A stretch of DNA of 64,000 bases from Streptomyces sp. TSRI0107 (GCF_001905845.1 NZ_LIVZ01000004.1:667360-731359); one strand, 5' to 3'. Counted from the first letter of the stretch, positions 43,803 through 52,978 are shown. Made by a program: numbers and translations. Notes: generated by a model from the sequence alone, not told the origin.

Positions 43803-45188
43803 CTACTCTCCGTTCTCCACCGCCGCCTCGCCCCAGCCGGAGCCGCCCAGCGGGAAGTCGTACGCGGGACGGCCGTTGTTGCCGCTGGTGCGGAACGGCT
43901 TGCCCTCGTCGTCGATCCGCAGCGTGCCGCTGCGCGATCCGCTGCTCCAGGCCAGTTCCAGGTACCACCGCACGTCGTACGCCGAGGCGTCGGCCGTGAT
44001 GTGGATGGCCTCCGGGTCCGACTCGCTCACCTTCAGCGGGAAGTCCCGGCCGCCCGCCACGGCCTCGACCGTCGGCCGTGCCGCGTCCAGCGCGATGGTG
44101 AACGGCCGCTTCGGCACGCTCCCGCCGCAGCCGACGCCCATCGCGTAGTCGTTCCAGGGCAGCGGCGCGCCCCGGCCCACCACCCGCACCTTCAGGCTGT
44201 CGAGGACGACCGTCTCCGCACCGGTGCCCTGCACGGTGAGCGTCACATACTGCTCACCCGACGACACCGCCCGCTCCGCCGCGACCCAGGCGGGCGCGTC
44301 CTGCTCCGTCGGCGGCGGATGCACCGCGTCCGGAGGGCTGTCGATCAGATAGTGCTGGGAGCAGGGGTCCTCCCAGGCGTACGGGCGGGTGACGACGGTG
44401 AGCGGGACGCCGGACGCGGGCTCGTCGCCCTGCGCGGGCGCGACACCGGCACCGGCACCGGAACCGGCGCTCGCGGACGGGCTGGAGCCGCCCGAGGAGG
44501 CCGGCTTGTCCTCCTTCTCGCGGCCGTCCTTCTCCCCGGCGGAGCGGGACGCCGAGGGCGAGGCGGTGCCGGACGGCTCCGCGGACGCCCGCGCCCCACC
44601 GTCGGCGGACGAGGCGGCACCGACGGACCTGCCCCGCCCGTCGTCCGCGTCCCCGGCCGGCAGACTCACGGCGAGCACGACGGCACCGAGCACGGCGGCC
44701 ACGGACACGCCGGCGAGGAGCGCGGTACGGCGACGGGAGCGAGGCCGCTCGGCGCTCGGCGCGGACGGCTGCTCGCCGCTCGGGGATTCCGCGACGCGCG
44801 CGGGCTCGTCGGCGGTCGCGGGCTCCCCGACGCGCACCGGCTCCTCGACGCTCGCAGGTTGCTCGCCGCTCACAGGCTGCTCGGCGCTCGCGGTCCGCTG
44901 GGCGTCCGCCGGCCGCTCCGGCTGCCGTACCTCGGCGGGAGCCGCCCTGCGCCTCCGGGTCGCGTCCGCCAGCACCCAGCGCCGGTGCAGTTCGACCAGT
45001 TCCTCCGGTGACGCCTTGCAGGCGCGGGCCAGCCGCTCCACGGGCGCGTAGTCGGCCGGGACGGCGTCCCCGTTGCAGTACCGGTGCAGTGTCGACGTGC
45101 TCATGTGGAGCCGTTTGGCGAGCGTCCCGTAGCTGAGCCCCGAGCGCTCCTTCAGCTCGCGCAGCAGCGCCGCGAAGTCCTCCGACAC
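43803..45188 (-). CDS. XRE-type HTH protein with transmembrane segment and extracellular domain
   Basis: A 461-residue protein with an XRE helix-turn-helix near residues 5-60 (LKERSGLSYGTLAKRLHMSTSTLHRYCNGD), a long Glu/Pro-rich linker (EQPVSGEQPASVEEPVRVGEP), one membrane segment (about 152-175, TALLAGVSVAAVLGAVVLAVSL), a Ser/Gly-rich stalk and an exported domain with possible disulfides (DPCSQHY, GVGCGGS). DNA-binding inside, sensor outside: a one-component membrane-bound regulator is likely. The GTG has AGGAA. A CATTCCC/GGGAATG inverted repeat (45212-45218, 45227-45233) upstream may be its operator. It is divergent from the DUF4232 lipoprotein gene. Confidence 0.85.
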   Translation of the reverse strand: MSEDFAALLRELKERSGLSYGTLAKRLHMSTSTLHRYCNGDAVPADYAPVERLARACKASPEELVELHRRWVLADATRRRRAAPAEVRQPERPADAQRTASAEQPVSGEQPASVEEPVRVGEPATADEPARVAESPSGEQPSAPSAERPRSRRRTALLAGVSVAAVLGAVVLAVSLPAGDADDGRGRSVGAASSADGGARASAEPSGTASPSASRSAGEKDGREKEDKPASSGGSSPSASAGSGAGAGVAPAQGDEPASGVPLTVVTRPYAWEDPCSQHYLIDSPPDAVHPPPTEQDAPAWVAAERAVSSGEQYVTLTVQGTGAETVVLDSLKVRVVGRGAPLPWNDYAMGVGCGGSVPKRPFTIALDAARPTVEAVAGGRDFPLKVSESDPEAIHITADASAYDVRWYLELAWSSGSRSGTLRIDDEGKPFRTSGNNGRPAYDFPLGGSGWGEAAVENGE

Positions 45189-45211
45189 CGTTCCTCCGCT
45201 CCCCCATGTCC

Positions 45212-45233
45212 CATTCCCGCGTTCCAGGGAATG
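45212..45233. promoter_or_regulatory. CATTCCC/GGGAATG inverted repeat upstream of membrane HTH gene
   Basis: A perfect 7-bp inverted repeat with 8-nt spacer, starting 24 nt before the start codon of the XRE-membrane protein. GTTCC/GGAAC half-sites recur nearby (45221-45225, 45237-45241). It is a candidate autoregulatory operator for the divergent pair. Confidence 0.45.
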
Positions 45234-45402
45234 ACCGTTCCCCCAGGTCAGAGCCATTGCGAGCGTTCCAGCGTCCCTGATCGTCCGCCGGGTCTGGCAG
45301 CCGGGACGGATCGCCGCGCAGGCTTCAGTCATCCAAGCACGCCGCTCCCGGCACCCGGTCGAGCGGCTCGCCTCAACTCACTTGCATGCAAAGGAATCAG
45401 CC

Positions 45403-46113
45403 ATGCGCATCTTCCGCCGCACCCGTGTCCTCGCCGCCACCGGCGCCGCCCTCACCGCCCTCGCGCTCACCGCTTGCGACAACGGCACGGGAGCACGGGA
45501 CGAGGGCGCGTCGGCGCCGGCCTCGACGGCGAACCCGTCGGCCCCGTCGGGACCGTCGGGCACCGCAAAGGCGCCGGAGGCGACGCAGGAGGCCCCGGAC
45601 GCGACGAAGCCCGGGCAGCCGGAGAGCACCCCGAAGCAGACGCCTGCCGCCACCCCCAGCCCCGCCGCCGATGGCGACGACGGCCCGGTGCGCACGATCT
45701 GCAACGGCTCCAACACCAAGGTCACCGCGCAGCCCGTCCCGCGCCCCCTGAACCACATGCTGATCACGGTCACCAACACCGGCTCGAAGCCCTGCAACCT
45801 GATGTACTACCCGGTGCTCCGCTTCGACGAGATGCAGTGGGTGCCCCAGGCCTGGCCGGAGACCAAGCCGCAGGCCGTACCGACGCTCGCCCCGGGCGAG
45901 TCGGGCTACGCGGGCGTACGGCTCTCCGCGGCGGACGGCAGCGGCGACGGCGGCACGACCGGCCACAAGCTGACCGTCGCCTTCCAGGGCGGCACGCCGA
46001 ACAGCGACGGAGGCGCCTCCGCGACCCCGTCGCTGCCCGCCGACGGCCTCTACTACGACAGCTCGCTGGCGGTGACGTACTGGCAGTCCTCGATGGAGGA
46101 CGCCCTGAACTGA
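45403..46113 (+). CDS. DUF4232 family lipoprotein
   Basis: This 236-residue lipoprotein has lipobox LTAC (Cys25), a Pro/Ala/Ser/Thr-rich linker of about 70 residues, and a DUF4232 domain (RTICNGSNTKVTAQPVP, ITVTNTGSKPCNLMYYPVL, GESGYAGVRLS) with a conserved Cys pair. DUF4232 proteins are actinobacterial, cell-envelope located and of unknown function. ATG 45403 has AAAGGAA. It is divergent from the membrane-bound HTH protein, whose extracellular domain might act with it; that is inference. It converges on hemB. Confidence 0.87.
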   Translation: MRIFRRTRVLAATGAALTALALTACDNGTGARDEGASAPASTANPSAPSGPSGTAKAPEATQEAPDATKPGQPESTPKQTPAATPSPAADGDDGPVRTICNGSNTKVTAQPVPRPLNHMLITVTNTGSKPCNLMYYPVLRFDEMQWVPQAWPETKPQAVPTLAPGESGYAGVRLSAADGSGDGGTTGHKLTVAFQGGTPNSDGGASATPSLPADGLYYDSSLAVTYWQSSMEDALN

Positions 46114-46135
46114 CCCCGGTCCCGGACCCGGGGCG

Positions 46136-47128
46136 TCAGTCCAGCTTGCGGGCCACCTCGGTGGCCCAGTAGGTGAGGATGTTGCGCGCGCCGGCCCGCT
46201 TGATGCCGGTCAGCGCCTCCAGGATGGCCCGGTCCCGGTCGATCCAGCCCTTCTCGGCGGCGGCCTCGATCATCGAGTACTCGCCGGAGATCTGGTAGGC
46301 GGCGACCGGCACGTCCACCGCGTCCGCGACCCGCGCCAGGATGTCGAGGTAGGGCCCGGCGGGCTTGACCATCACCATGTCGGCCCCCTCCTCCAGGTCG
46401 AGGGCGAGCTCGCGCAGCGACTCGCGCACGTTGGCGGGGTCCTGCTGGTAGGTCTTGCGGTCGCCCTGGAGCGAGGACGCGACGGCCTCCCGGAAGGGGC
46501 CGTAGAAGGCGGAGGCGTACTTCACGGTGTACGCGAGGACGGCGACGTCCTCACGGCCGATCTGGTCGAGCGCGTCCCGGATGACGCCGATCTGGCCGTC
46601 CATCATCCCGCTGGGGCCGACCACGTGGGCCCCGGCGTCGGCCTGGACCTGCGCCATCTCGGCGTACCGCTCGAGGGTGGCGTCGTTGTCGACGCGGCCG
46701 TGCTCGTCGAGCACTCCGCAGTGCCCGTGATCCGTGGTCTCGTCGAGGCACAGGTCGGACATGACGAGCAGTTCGTCCCCGACCTCGGCCCGCACGTCGC
46801 GGATGGCGACCTGCAGAATCCCGTCGGGGTCGGTCCCCGGCGTCCCGACCGCGTCCTTCTTGGCCTCCTCCGGCACGCCGAACAGCATGATCCCGGAGAT
46901 CCCGGCCTCCACCGCCTCGGCGGCGGCCTTCTTGAGACTGTCCCGCGTGTGCTGGACGACCCCCGGCATCGCGGCGATCGGAACCGGCTCGCTCACACCC
47001 TCCCGCACGAACGCGGGCAGGATGAAGTCGGCCGGATGCAGCCGGGTCTCGGCGACCATGCGCCGCATGACGGGGCTGGTACGCAGCCGACGCGGACGCG
47101 TCCCGGGGAAGGATCCGTACTTCGTCAT
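46136..47128 (-). CDS. hemB: Delta-aminolevulinic acid dehydratase (porphobilinogen synthase)
   Basis: This 330-residue enzyme condenses two 5-aminolevulinates to porphobilinogen. Schiff-base lysines appear in [13 protein letters not shown] and [12 protein letters not shown]. The metal region reads [15 protein letters not shown], with Cys, Asp, Cys where zinc enzymes have three Cys and magnesium enzymes have Ala, Asp, Asp. This mixed site is discussed in the findings. The start [14 protein letters not shown] is chosen; upstream residues are not family-like. It lies 146 nt after the hemD stop, same strand, so it may be the end of the rex-hem operon or have its own promoter. Confidence 0.95.
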   Translation of the reverse strand: MTKYGSFPGTRPRRLRTSPVMRRMVAETRLHPADFILPAFVREGVSEPVPIAAMPGVVQHTRDSLKKAAAEAVEAGISGIMLFGVPEEAKKDAVGTPGTDPDGILQVAIRDVRAEVGDELLVMSDLCLDETTDHGHCGVLDEHGRVDNDATLERYAEMAQVQADAGAHVVGPSGMMDGQIGVIRDALDQIGREDVAVLAYTVKYASAFYGPFREAVASSLQGDRKTYQQDPANVRESLRELALDLEEGADMVMVKPAGPYLDILARVADAVDVPVAAYQISGEYSMIEAAAEKGWIDRDRAILEALTGIKRAGARNILTYWATEVARKLD

Positions 47129-47274
47129 GCCGTCTACGCTACGCCCGCCCACCGGCACCTTTGCCGACGCGACGTCGGCAGCGGCCACCCGGCACCCAGA
47201 CACGCCAAGACCGCGCGACAGCGGTACGAGCTGTCACGCAGCCTCGGTCAGGCATCCGGCCCCGCGGACCCGGC

Positions 47275-48990
47275 CTAGGTCGTGGACCTCCGTCGCCGCG
47301 CCCCCGGCCGCCGCTCGCTAGGCCGGGTCACCGGGTCCCCGGCCTCCAGCGCAGCCTCGCGCCGCCGCATCCCGAACGCGGCCAGCGCCTCGGCCAGCTT
47401 GTGGACGGACGGCTCGGGCGCCATGACGTCGACCCGCAGCCCGTGCTCCTCGGCCGTCTTCGCCGTGGCCGGGCCGATACAGGCGATCACCGTGACGTTG
47501 TGCGGCTTGCCGGCGATGCCGACCAGGTTCCGCACGGTCGACGACGACGTGAACAGCACCGCGTCGAACCCGCCGCCCTTGATCGCCTCACGCGTCTCCG
47601 CCGGCGGCGGCGAGGCGCGCACGGTCCGGTAGGCGGTGACGTCGTCGACCTCCCAGCCCAGCTCGATGAGCCCGGCGACGAGCGTCTCGGTCGCGATGTC
47701 GGCACGCGGCAGGAAGACGCGGTCGATCGGGTCGAACACGGGGTCGTACGGCGGCCAGTCCTCCAGCAGGCCCGCGGCCGACTGCTCGCCGCTCGGCACC
47801 AGGTCCGGCTTCACGCCGAAGGCGATCAGCGCCTTCGCGGTCTGCTCGCCGACTGCGGCGACCTTGATCCCGGCGAAGGCACGGGCGTCGAGCCCGTACT
47901 CCTCGAACTTCTCCCGGACGGCCTTCACCGCGTTGACCGACGTGAAGGCGATCCACTCGTAGCGGCCGGTCACCAGACCCTTGACCGCCCGTTCCATCTG
48001 CTGGGGCGTGCGCGGCGGCTCGACCGCGATGGTCGGCACCTCGTGCGGCACGGCACCGTAGGACCGCAGCTGGTCGGAGAGCGACGCCGCCTGCTCCTTC
48101 GTACGCGGCACGAGCACCTTCCAGCCGAACAGCGGCTTGGACTCGAACCACGACAGCTGGTCGCGCTGGGCGGCGGCGGAACGCTCACCGACCACGGCTA
48201 TCACCGGCCGGCCGCCCTCGGGCGAGGGCAGCACCTTGGCCTGCTTCAGCGTCTGGGCGATGGTGCCGAGGGTGGCGGTCCAGGTGCGCTGCCGGGTCGT
48301 CGTACCGGCGACCGTCACCGTCAGCGGCGTATCGGGCTTGCGGCCCGCGGCCACCAGCTCTCCCGCCGCCGCGGCCACGGAGTCGAGCGTGGTCGACACG
48401 ACCACGGTCCCGTCGGACGCGCCGACCTCCGTCCAGCACCGGTCCGACGCCGTGCGCGCGTCCACGAACCGCACGTCCGCGCCCTGCGCGTCGCGCAGCG
48501 GCACACCGGCGTACGCGGGCACGCCGACGGCGGCGGCGACGCCGGGCACCACCTCGAAGGGCACCCCGGCGGCGGCGCAGGCGAGCATCTCCTCGGCGGC
48601 GTACGCGTCGAGTCCGGGGTCGCCGGACACCGCACGCACGACCCGCCTGCCGCCCCGTGCGGCCTCCATGACAAGATGTGCCGCATCCCGTTCTGCGGGG
48701 ACCCCGACGGTTGTTGACGTGCCGTCAACGACCGTCAGCTGAGGCGTGCCCGTGCCCGGACGCTGGTCCGCGGAAGGATCCGCGGGGTCCGTGTCCGTGT
48801 TCACCACGGACACGCCCGGCCTGGCGTGGACACGTACGACGTCGAGCACATCGTGCTCGGCGACGAGGACGTCCGCGTTCGCCAGCGCCTCCACGGCGCG
48901 CAGTGTCAGCAGTCCCGGATCTCCGGGTCCGGCACCCAGGAAGGTGACGTGCCCGTGTTCCGGACCGGCGGGAAGGGTGGTGGGGCTCAC
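47275..48990 (-). CDS. hemD: Uroporphyrinogen-III C-methyltransferase/synthase fusion
   Basis: A 571-residue bifunctional protein. Residues 1-260 are a SUMT/CobA-type methyltransferase (TFLGAGPGDPGLLTLRA, VPGVAAAVGVPAYAGVPL) and about 280-540 a uroporphyrinogen-III synthase (WKVLVPRTKEQAASLSDQL, WIAFTSVNAVKAVREKF, AVLFTSSSTVRNLVG). The fused enzymes close the tetrapyrrole ring and can start the branch to sirohaem and cobalamin. The methyltransferase lacks parts of a canonical SUMT between residues 55 and 110, filled by a Thr/Asp-rich loop, so methyltransfer activity is uncertain. The GTG start overlaps the hemC stop (GTGA). Confidence 0.93.
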   Translation of the reverse strand: MSPTTLPAGPEHGHVTFLGAGPGDPGLLTLRAVEALANADVLVAEHDVLDVVRVHARPGVSVVNTDTDPADPSADQRPGTGTPQLTVVDGTSTTVGVPAERDAAHLVMEAARGGRRVVRAVSGDPGLDAYAAEEMLACAAAGVPFEVVPGVAAAVGVPAYAGVPLRDAQGADVRFVDARTASDRCWTEVGASDGTVVVSTTLDSVAAAAGELVAAGRKPDTPLTVTVAGTTTRQRTWTATLGTIAQTLKQAKVLPSPEGGRPVIAVVGERSAAAQRDQLSWFESKPLFGWKVLVPRTKEQAASLSDQLRSYGAVPHEVPTIAVEPPRTPQQMERAVKGLVTGRYEWIAFTSVNAVKAVREKFEEYGLDARAFAGIKVAAVGEQTAKALIAFGVKPDLVPSGEQSAAGLLEDWPPYDPVFDPIDRVFLPRADIATETLVAGLIELGWEVDDVTAYRTVRASPPPAETREAIKGGGFDAVLFTSSSTVRNLVGIAGKPHNVTVIACIGPATAKTAEEHGLRVDVMAPEPSVHKLAEALAAFGMRRREAALEAGDPVTRPSERRPGARRRRSTT

Positions 48991-49946
48991 TGTGCTCGCT
49001 CCCCCATCAGACCGGCCGCGCCCTGGGCAAGCATCCGGTCCGCGAGGTCACGGCCGAGCGCCACTGCCTGGTCGTGCGTCTGGGGCACGGGACCGGTGGT
49101 GGACAGCTGCACCAGCGCGGTGCCGTCGGTCGTGCCGACGACGCCCCGCAGGCGCATTTCCTTGACAATCTGCCCGTCGGCCAGAAGGTCGGCCAGCGCG
49201 CCCACCGGGGCGCTGCAGCCGGCCTCCAGGGCGGCGAGCAGTGACCGCTCGGCGGTCACGGCGGCCCGCGTGTGCGGGTCGTCGAGTTCCGCGAGCGCGG
49301 CGATGAGGTCCGCGTTGTCCGCGGTGCACTCGATCGCCAGGGCCCCCTGGCCGGGGGCGGGCAAAACGGTGTCGACCGACAGGAAGTCGGTCACTTCCTC
49401 GCTGCGGCCGATCCGGTTCATTCCGGCGGCGGCCAGCACCACGGCATCCAGCTCACCGTTCCGGACGAATCCGATCCGGGTGTCGACGTTCCCGCGGATC
49501 GCCACGCACTCGATGTCGAGTCCGTGGGCGCGGGCGTACGCGTTCAGCTGCGCCATGCGGCGCGGCGAACCGGTGCCGATGCGCGCGCCGCGCGGCAGGT
49601 CGGTGAACTTCAGCGCGTCCTTGGCGACGATCACGTCACGCGGGTCCTCGCGCACCGGTACGGCGGCGATGACCAGCTCCTCGGGCTGCGCGGTCGGCAG
49701 GTCCTTCAGCGAGTGCACCGCGAAGTCGACCTCGCCCCGCAGCAGCGCGTCGCGCAGCGCGGTCACGAACACTCCCGTGCCGCCGATCTGCGCCAGCGAC
49801 TCACGGGAGACATCGCCGTACGTGGTGATCTCGACCAGTTCGACGGGCCGCCCGGTCACCTGGCTCACGGCGTCCGCGACCTGCCCGGACTGGGCCATGG
49901 CGAGCTTGCTCCGCCTGGTCCCGAGCCTCAGCGCCTTCTCACTCAT
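48987..49946 (-). CDS. hemC: Hydroxymethylbilane synthase (porphobilinogen deaminase)
   Basis: The 319-residue enzyme polymerises four porphobilinogens. Markers are LRLGTRRSKLAMAQSGQV at the N-terminus, HSLKDLPT with the catalytic Asp region, RIGTGSPRRMAQL, and the Cys that carries the dipyrromethane cofactor in LEAGCSAPVGALA. Length is normal. Its ATG overlaps the hemA stop and its stop overlaps the hemD start, so hemA-hemC-hemD are translationally coupled behind rex. Confidence 0.96.
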   Translation of the reverse strand: MSEKALRLGTRRSKLAMAQSGQVADAVSQVTGRPVELVEITTYGDVSRESLAQIGGTGVFVTALRDALLRGEVDFAVHSLKDLPTAQPEELVIAAVPVREDPRDVIVAKDALKFTDLPRGARIGTGSPRRMAQLNAYARAHGLDIECVAIRGNVDTRIGFVRNGELDAVVLAAAGMNRIGRSEEVTDFLSVDTVLPAPGQGALAIECTADNADLIAALAELDDPHTRAAVTAERSLLAALEAGCSAPVGALADLLADGQIVKEMRLRGVVGTTDGTALVQLSTTGPVPQTHDQAVALGRDLADRMLAQGAAGLMGERAQ

Positions 49947-51649
49947 CGTGGCCCTCGGTTCTTCTCGGTGCTGTCCTCGGCGCGGGAGACGGAGGCCACC
50001 GTCTCGGGGTCGAGGTCGAACAGGGTGCGCAGCGCGTCCGCGTACCCGGCGCCGCCGGGCTCGGCCGCGAGCTGCTTGACCCGGACGGTCGGCGCGTGCA
50101 GCAGCTTGTCGACGACGCGGTGCACGGTCTGCCGGATCTCGCCGCGCTGCTTGTCGTCGAGGCCGGGCAGCCGCCCGTCCAGCCGGGCGATCTCCGCGGC
50201 GACGACATCGGCGGCCATCGTGCGCAGCGCGACGACGGTCGGGGTGATGTGCGCGGCCCGCAGCGCCGCGCCGAAGGCCGCCACCTCGTCCGAAACGATA
50301 CGGCGGACCTGGTCGACGTCGGCCGCCATCGGGGCGTCGGCGGAGGCTTCCGCCAGCGACTCGATGTCGACCAGCCGCACCCCGGCCAGCCGGTGCACGG
50401 CCGCGTCGATGTCGCGCGGCATGGCGAGGTCGAGCAGGAAGAGCACGGGCTCGGGGCGCTCGGCGGCCACGGGTTCGGGCTTGCGCCGCTCCGGGATCCG
50501 GCCGACGGTCGCGGCCGTCGCGGCCAGCGCGCCGATCAGCTCGGCGTCCGCCTCGGGCCTCCGCCGGACGGTGTCCCGGCGCTCGGCCGGGGCACCCGCG
50601 ACCCAGGCGGCGTGCTGCTCCAGCGTCGCCGCGTCCATCCCGGCCACGGCGGCCTCGCCCATCACGGAGAAGCCGGGCGCCGACAGGTCCAGCGGACATC
50701 CGTCCTCGGTGCCGACGCTGGTGGGCGGCAGCGGGGTGGCGGGCCGTACGCCCGCCGCCTTGTCCGTCGTACGGCGGTCCGGGCCGGCGTCCGCCGCCGG
50801 CGCGCCGGTGCGGCCCTCGACCGCGGCGGCGACCGTCTCGGCGCCGAGCACCAGACCGGTCGCGCCGGTGCAGGAGACGGCGATGTCGGCACGTGTCAGC
50901 TCGGCCGGCACCGCGTCCATCGGTACCGCGCGGGCCGACACGTCCGTGTCCTCGGCCTCGGTGAGGATCTGCGCCAGGCGCTCGGCGCGCTCCTGGGTGC
51001 GGTTGGCGACGACGACCTCGGCGACCCCGGCACGCGCGAGCGTCGCGGCGGCCAGCGAGGACATCGACCCGGCTCCGATCACCAGGGCCTTCTTGCCGCG
51101 CGCCCAGTCCTCGACGGGCGTGCCGACGGCCAGCTGCTCCAGCCCGAAGGTGACCAGGGACTGCCCGGCGCGGTCTATGCCGGTCTCGGAGTGCGCGCGC
51201 TTGCCGACCCGCAGGGCCTGCTGGAACAGGTCGTTGATCAGCCGGCCGGCGGTGTGCAGCTCCTGGGCGCGGGCCAGGGAGTCCTTGATCTGGCCGAGGA
51301 TCTGGCCCTCGCCGACGACCATGGAGTCCAGTCCGCAGGCCACCGAGAACAGGTGGTGGACGGCCCGGTCCTCGTAGTGCACATAGAGATACGGAGTGAG
51401 CTCGTCGAGCCCGACCCCGCTGTGCTGGGCGAGCAGCGTGGACAGCTCGGCGACACCGGCGTGGAACTTGTCCACGTCGGCGTACAGCTCGATGCGGTTG
51501 CAGGTGGCCAGCACGGCGGCTTCGGTGGCCGGCTCGGCGGCGACGGTGTCCTGCGCCAGCTTGATCTGCGCGTCCGCGTTCAGCGCCGCCCGCTCCAGCA
51601 CGCTGACCGGGGCGCTGCGGTGGCTCAGACCGACGACGAGGAGGCTCAT
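49943..51649 (-). CDS. hemA: Glutamyl-tRNA reductase with long insert
   Basis: This 568-residue enzyme reduces glutamyl-tRNA to glutamate-1-semialdehyde, the first step of the C5 pathway; HemL (19155-20471) does the next. The catalytic Cys is in ATCNRIELY (about 50), GLDSMVVGEGQILGQIK follows, and the NADPH fold starts at KALVIGAGSMSSLAA. Ordinary HemA is about 420-450 residues. Here some 125 extra residues (about 275-399) lie between SCTGATGLVLGAETV and FLLDLAMPRDID, with Ala/Pro/Arg-rich disordered character. Streptomycete HemA is known to be long. Start overlaps the rex stop (ATGA). Confidence 0.94.
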   Translation of the reverse strand: MSLLVVGLSHRSAPVSVLERAALNADAQIKLAQDTVAAEPATEAAVLATCNRIELYADVDKFHAGVAELSTLLAQHSGVGLDELTPYLYVHYEDRAVHHLFSVACGLDSMVVGEGQILGQIKDSLARAQELHTAGRLINDLFQQALRVGKRAHSETGIDRAGQSLVTFGLEQLAVGTPVEDWARGKKALVIGAGSMSSLAAATLARAGVAEVVVANRTQERAERLAQILTEAEDTDVSARAVPMDAVPAELTRADIAVSCTGATGLVLGAETVAAAVEGRTGAPAADAGPDRRTTDKAAGVRPATPLPPTSVGTEDGCPLDLSAPGFSVMGEAAVAGMDAATLEQHAAWVAGAPAERRDTVRRRPEADAELIGALAATAATVGRIPERRKPEPVAAERPEPVLFLLDLAMPRDIDAAVHRLAGVRLVDIESLAEASADAPMAADVDQVRRIVSDEVAAFGAALRAAHITPTVVALRTMAADVVAAEIARLDGRLPGLDDKQRGEIRQTVHRVVDKLLHAPTVRVKQLAAEPGGAGYADALRTLFDLDPETVASVSRAEDSTEKNRGPR

Positions 51650-52407
51650 GCCGGCATCACGGCGGGTACGTCCCCGTCGGGCCCCTGGTCGGCGGAGTCG
51701 CCACGCTTCGCGGCGGTGGGTACGGCGGCCTCGCCCGCGGCCTCCTCGCCGGCCTTGCGCTGCTCGTGGAAGGCCAGGATCTGGAGTTCGATGGAGAGGT
51801 CCACCTTGCGCACGTCGACACCGTCCGGGACGGACAGCACGGTCGGCGCGAAGTTCAGGATGGAGGTGACCCCGGCGGCCACGAGCCGGTCGCAGACCTG
51901 CTGGGCGGCACCGGCGGGGGTGGCGATCACGCCGATCGACACGCCGTTGTCCTGGATGATCTTCTCCAGGTCGTCGGTGTGCTGCACGGGGATCCCGGCG
52001 ACGGGCTTGCCGGCCATGCCCGGGTCGGCGTCGATCAGCGCGGCGACACGGAAACCACGGGAGGCGAAGCCGCCGTAGTTGGCGAGCGCGGCGCCGAGGT
52101 TACCGATACCGACGATGACAACCGGCCAGTCCTGGGTGAGGCCGAGTTCACGGGAGATCTGGTACACGAGATACTCGACGTCGTAGCCCACGCCACGCGT
52201 CCCGTAGGAGCCCAGGTACGAGAAGTCCTTGCGCAGCTTCGCGCTGTTGACCCCCGCCGCGGCGGCCAGCTCCTCGGAGGAGACGGTCGGCACGGAGCGC
52301 TCGGAGAGCGCGGTCAGTGCGCGGAGGTACAGCGGAAGCCGGGCGACGGTGGCCTCGGGAATCCCTCGGCTACGGGTCGCCGGTCGGTGAGTTCGGCCAG
52401 TTGCCAC
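51646..52407 (-). CDS. rex: Redox-sensing transcriptional repressor Rex
   Basis: A 253-residue repressor that leaves DNA when NADH is high relative to NAD+. The winged-helix domain has EATVARLPLYLRALTALSERS and SSEELAAAAGVNSAKLRKDFSYLGSYGTRGVGYDV; the Rossmann domain has VVIVGIGNLGAALANYGGF. It matches Streptomyces coelicolor Rex closely. GTG 52407 with CAGGAGC is used; longer frames upstream run through its operator. It heads the rex-hemA-hemC-hemD run and represses it together with respiratory genes elsewhere. Confidence 0.96.
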   Translation of the reverse strand: MATGRTHRPATRSRGIPEATVARLPLYLRALTALSERSVPTVSSEELAAAAGVNSAKLRKDFSYLGSYGTRGVGYDVEYLVYQISRELGLTQDWPVVIVGIGNLGAALANYGGFASRGFRVAALIDADPGMAGKPVAGIPVQHTDDLEKIIQDNGVSIGVIATPAGAAQQVCDRLVAAGVTSILNFAPTVLSVPDGVDVRKVDLSIELQILAFHEQRKAGEEAAGEAAVPTAAKRGDSADQGPDGDVPAVMPA

Positions 52408-52483
52408 GGTGCTCCTGCGGGTAGAGCGGGGCTGCAGGCGGTCATGCGTCCCCAGACCGCCCCGTCGAAAGCAGGCTATGTCT

Positions 52484-52501
52484 TTGTGAACGCGTGCACA
52501 A
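52484..52501. promoter_or_regulatory. Rex operator (ROP) upstream of rex-hemACD
   Basis: TTGTGAACGCGTGCACAA fits the known Rex consensus TTGTGAA-N4-TTCACAA with one mismatch (G for T). It lies 77 nt before the rex start. TAGCCT just downstream on the minus strand is a likely -10 box. It indicates autoregulation and redox control of haem synthesis. Confidence 0.85.
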
Positions 52502-52596
52502 AGATGGTGTCCGATTTGCCCGGCCAACGTGACGGGGGTCACGACCGAATACTCTCCTCACGATCCACGCCCCCGAGACCACGACAGCCATGGATC

Positions 52597-52875
52597 CTAA
52601 GCCGTGAGCGCCTTGCGAAGGCGCTCCTCACCAACCCGCCAGAAGGTGTGCTGCTCCCCGTCCACGAGCACCACCGGGATCTGCTCCCAGTAGCGTTCGT
52701 GCAGGTCAGCGTCCTGCGTGATGTCCTTCTGCTCCCAGGGAACGCCCAGCTCCCCGCAGACCTTCTCGACGACGATCTGTGCGTCATCACACAGATGGCA
52801 GCCGGGCTTGCGGATCAGGGTGACCAGACGGTCCTGTGGGGCGGCTGCGGCCCTGCGCCGAAAGATGGGACTCAT
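52597..52875 (-). CDS. Glutaredoxin-like small protein
   Basis: A 92-residue thioredoxin-fold protein with the active site KPGCHLCDDA (CxxC), a cis-Pro region QIPVVLVDGEQ and the pattern of DUF836/glutaredoxin-family proteins of actinobacteria. It probably reduces a mixed disulfide or mycothiol adduct. The start MSPIFRRRAA is chosen; longer frames look chance. It lies upstream of rex on the same strand with 189 nt between, across the Rex operator, and is divergent from the HAD-IB gene. Confidence 0.87.
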   Translation of the reverse strand: MSPIFRRRAAAAPQDRLVTLIRKPGCHLCDDAQIVVEKVCGELGVPWEQKDITQDADLHERYWEQIPVVLVDGEQHTFWRVGEERLRKALTA

Positions 52876-52978
52876 ACCGGCCATTCTCGCCCGCCCGGAG
52901 CCCCCGCTTAACGGCTCGGACCCGGAGAGTTCACAACCTCCCAACCTCGCCCCGGACGGAACTCCCGAACAAACTGGC

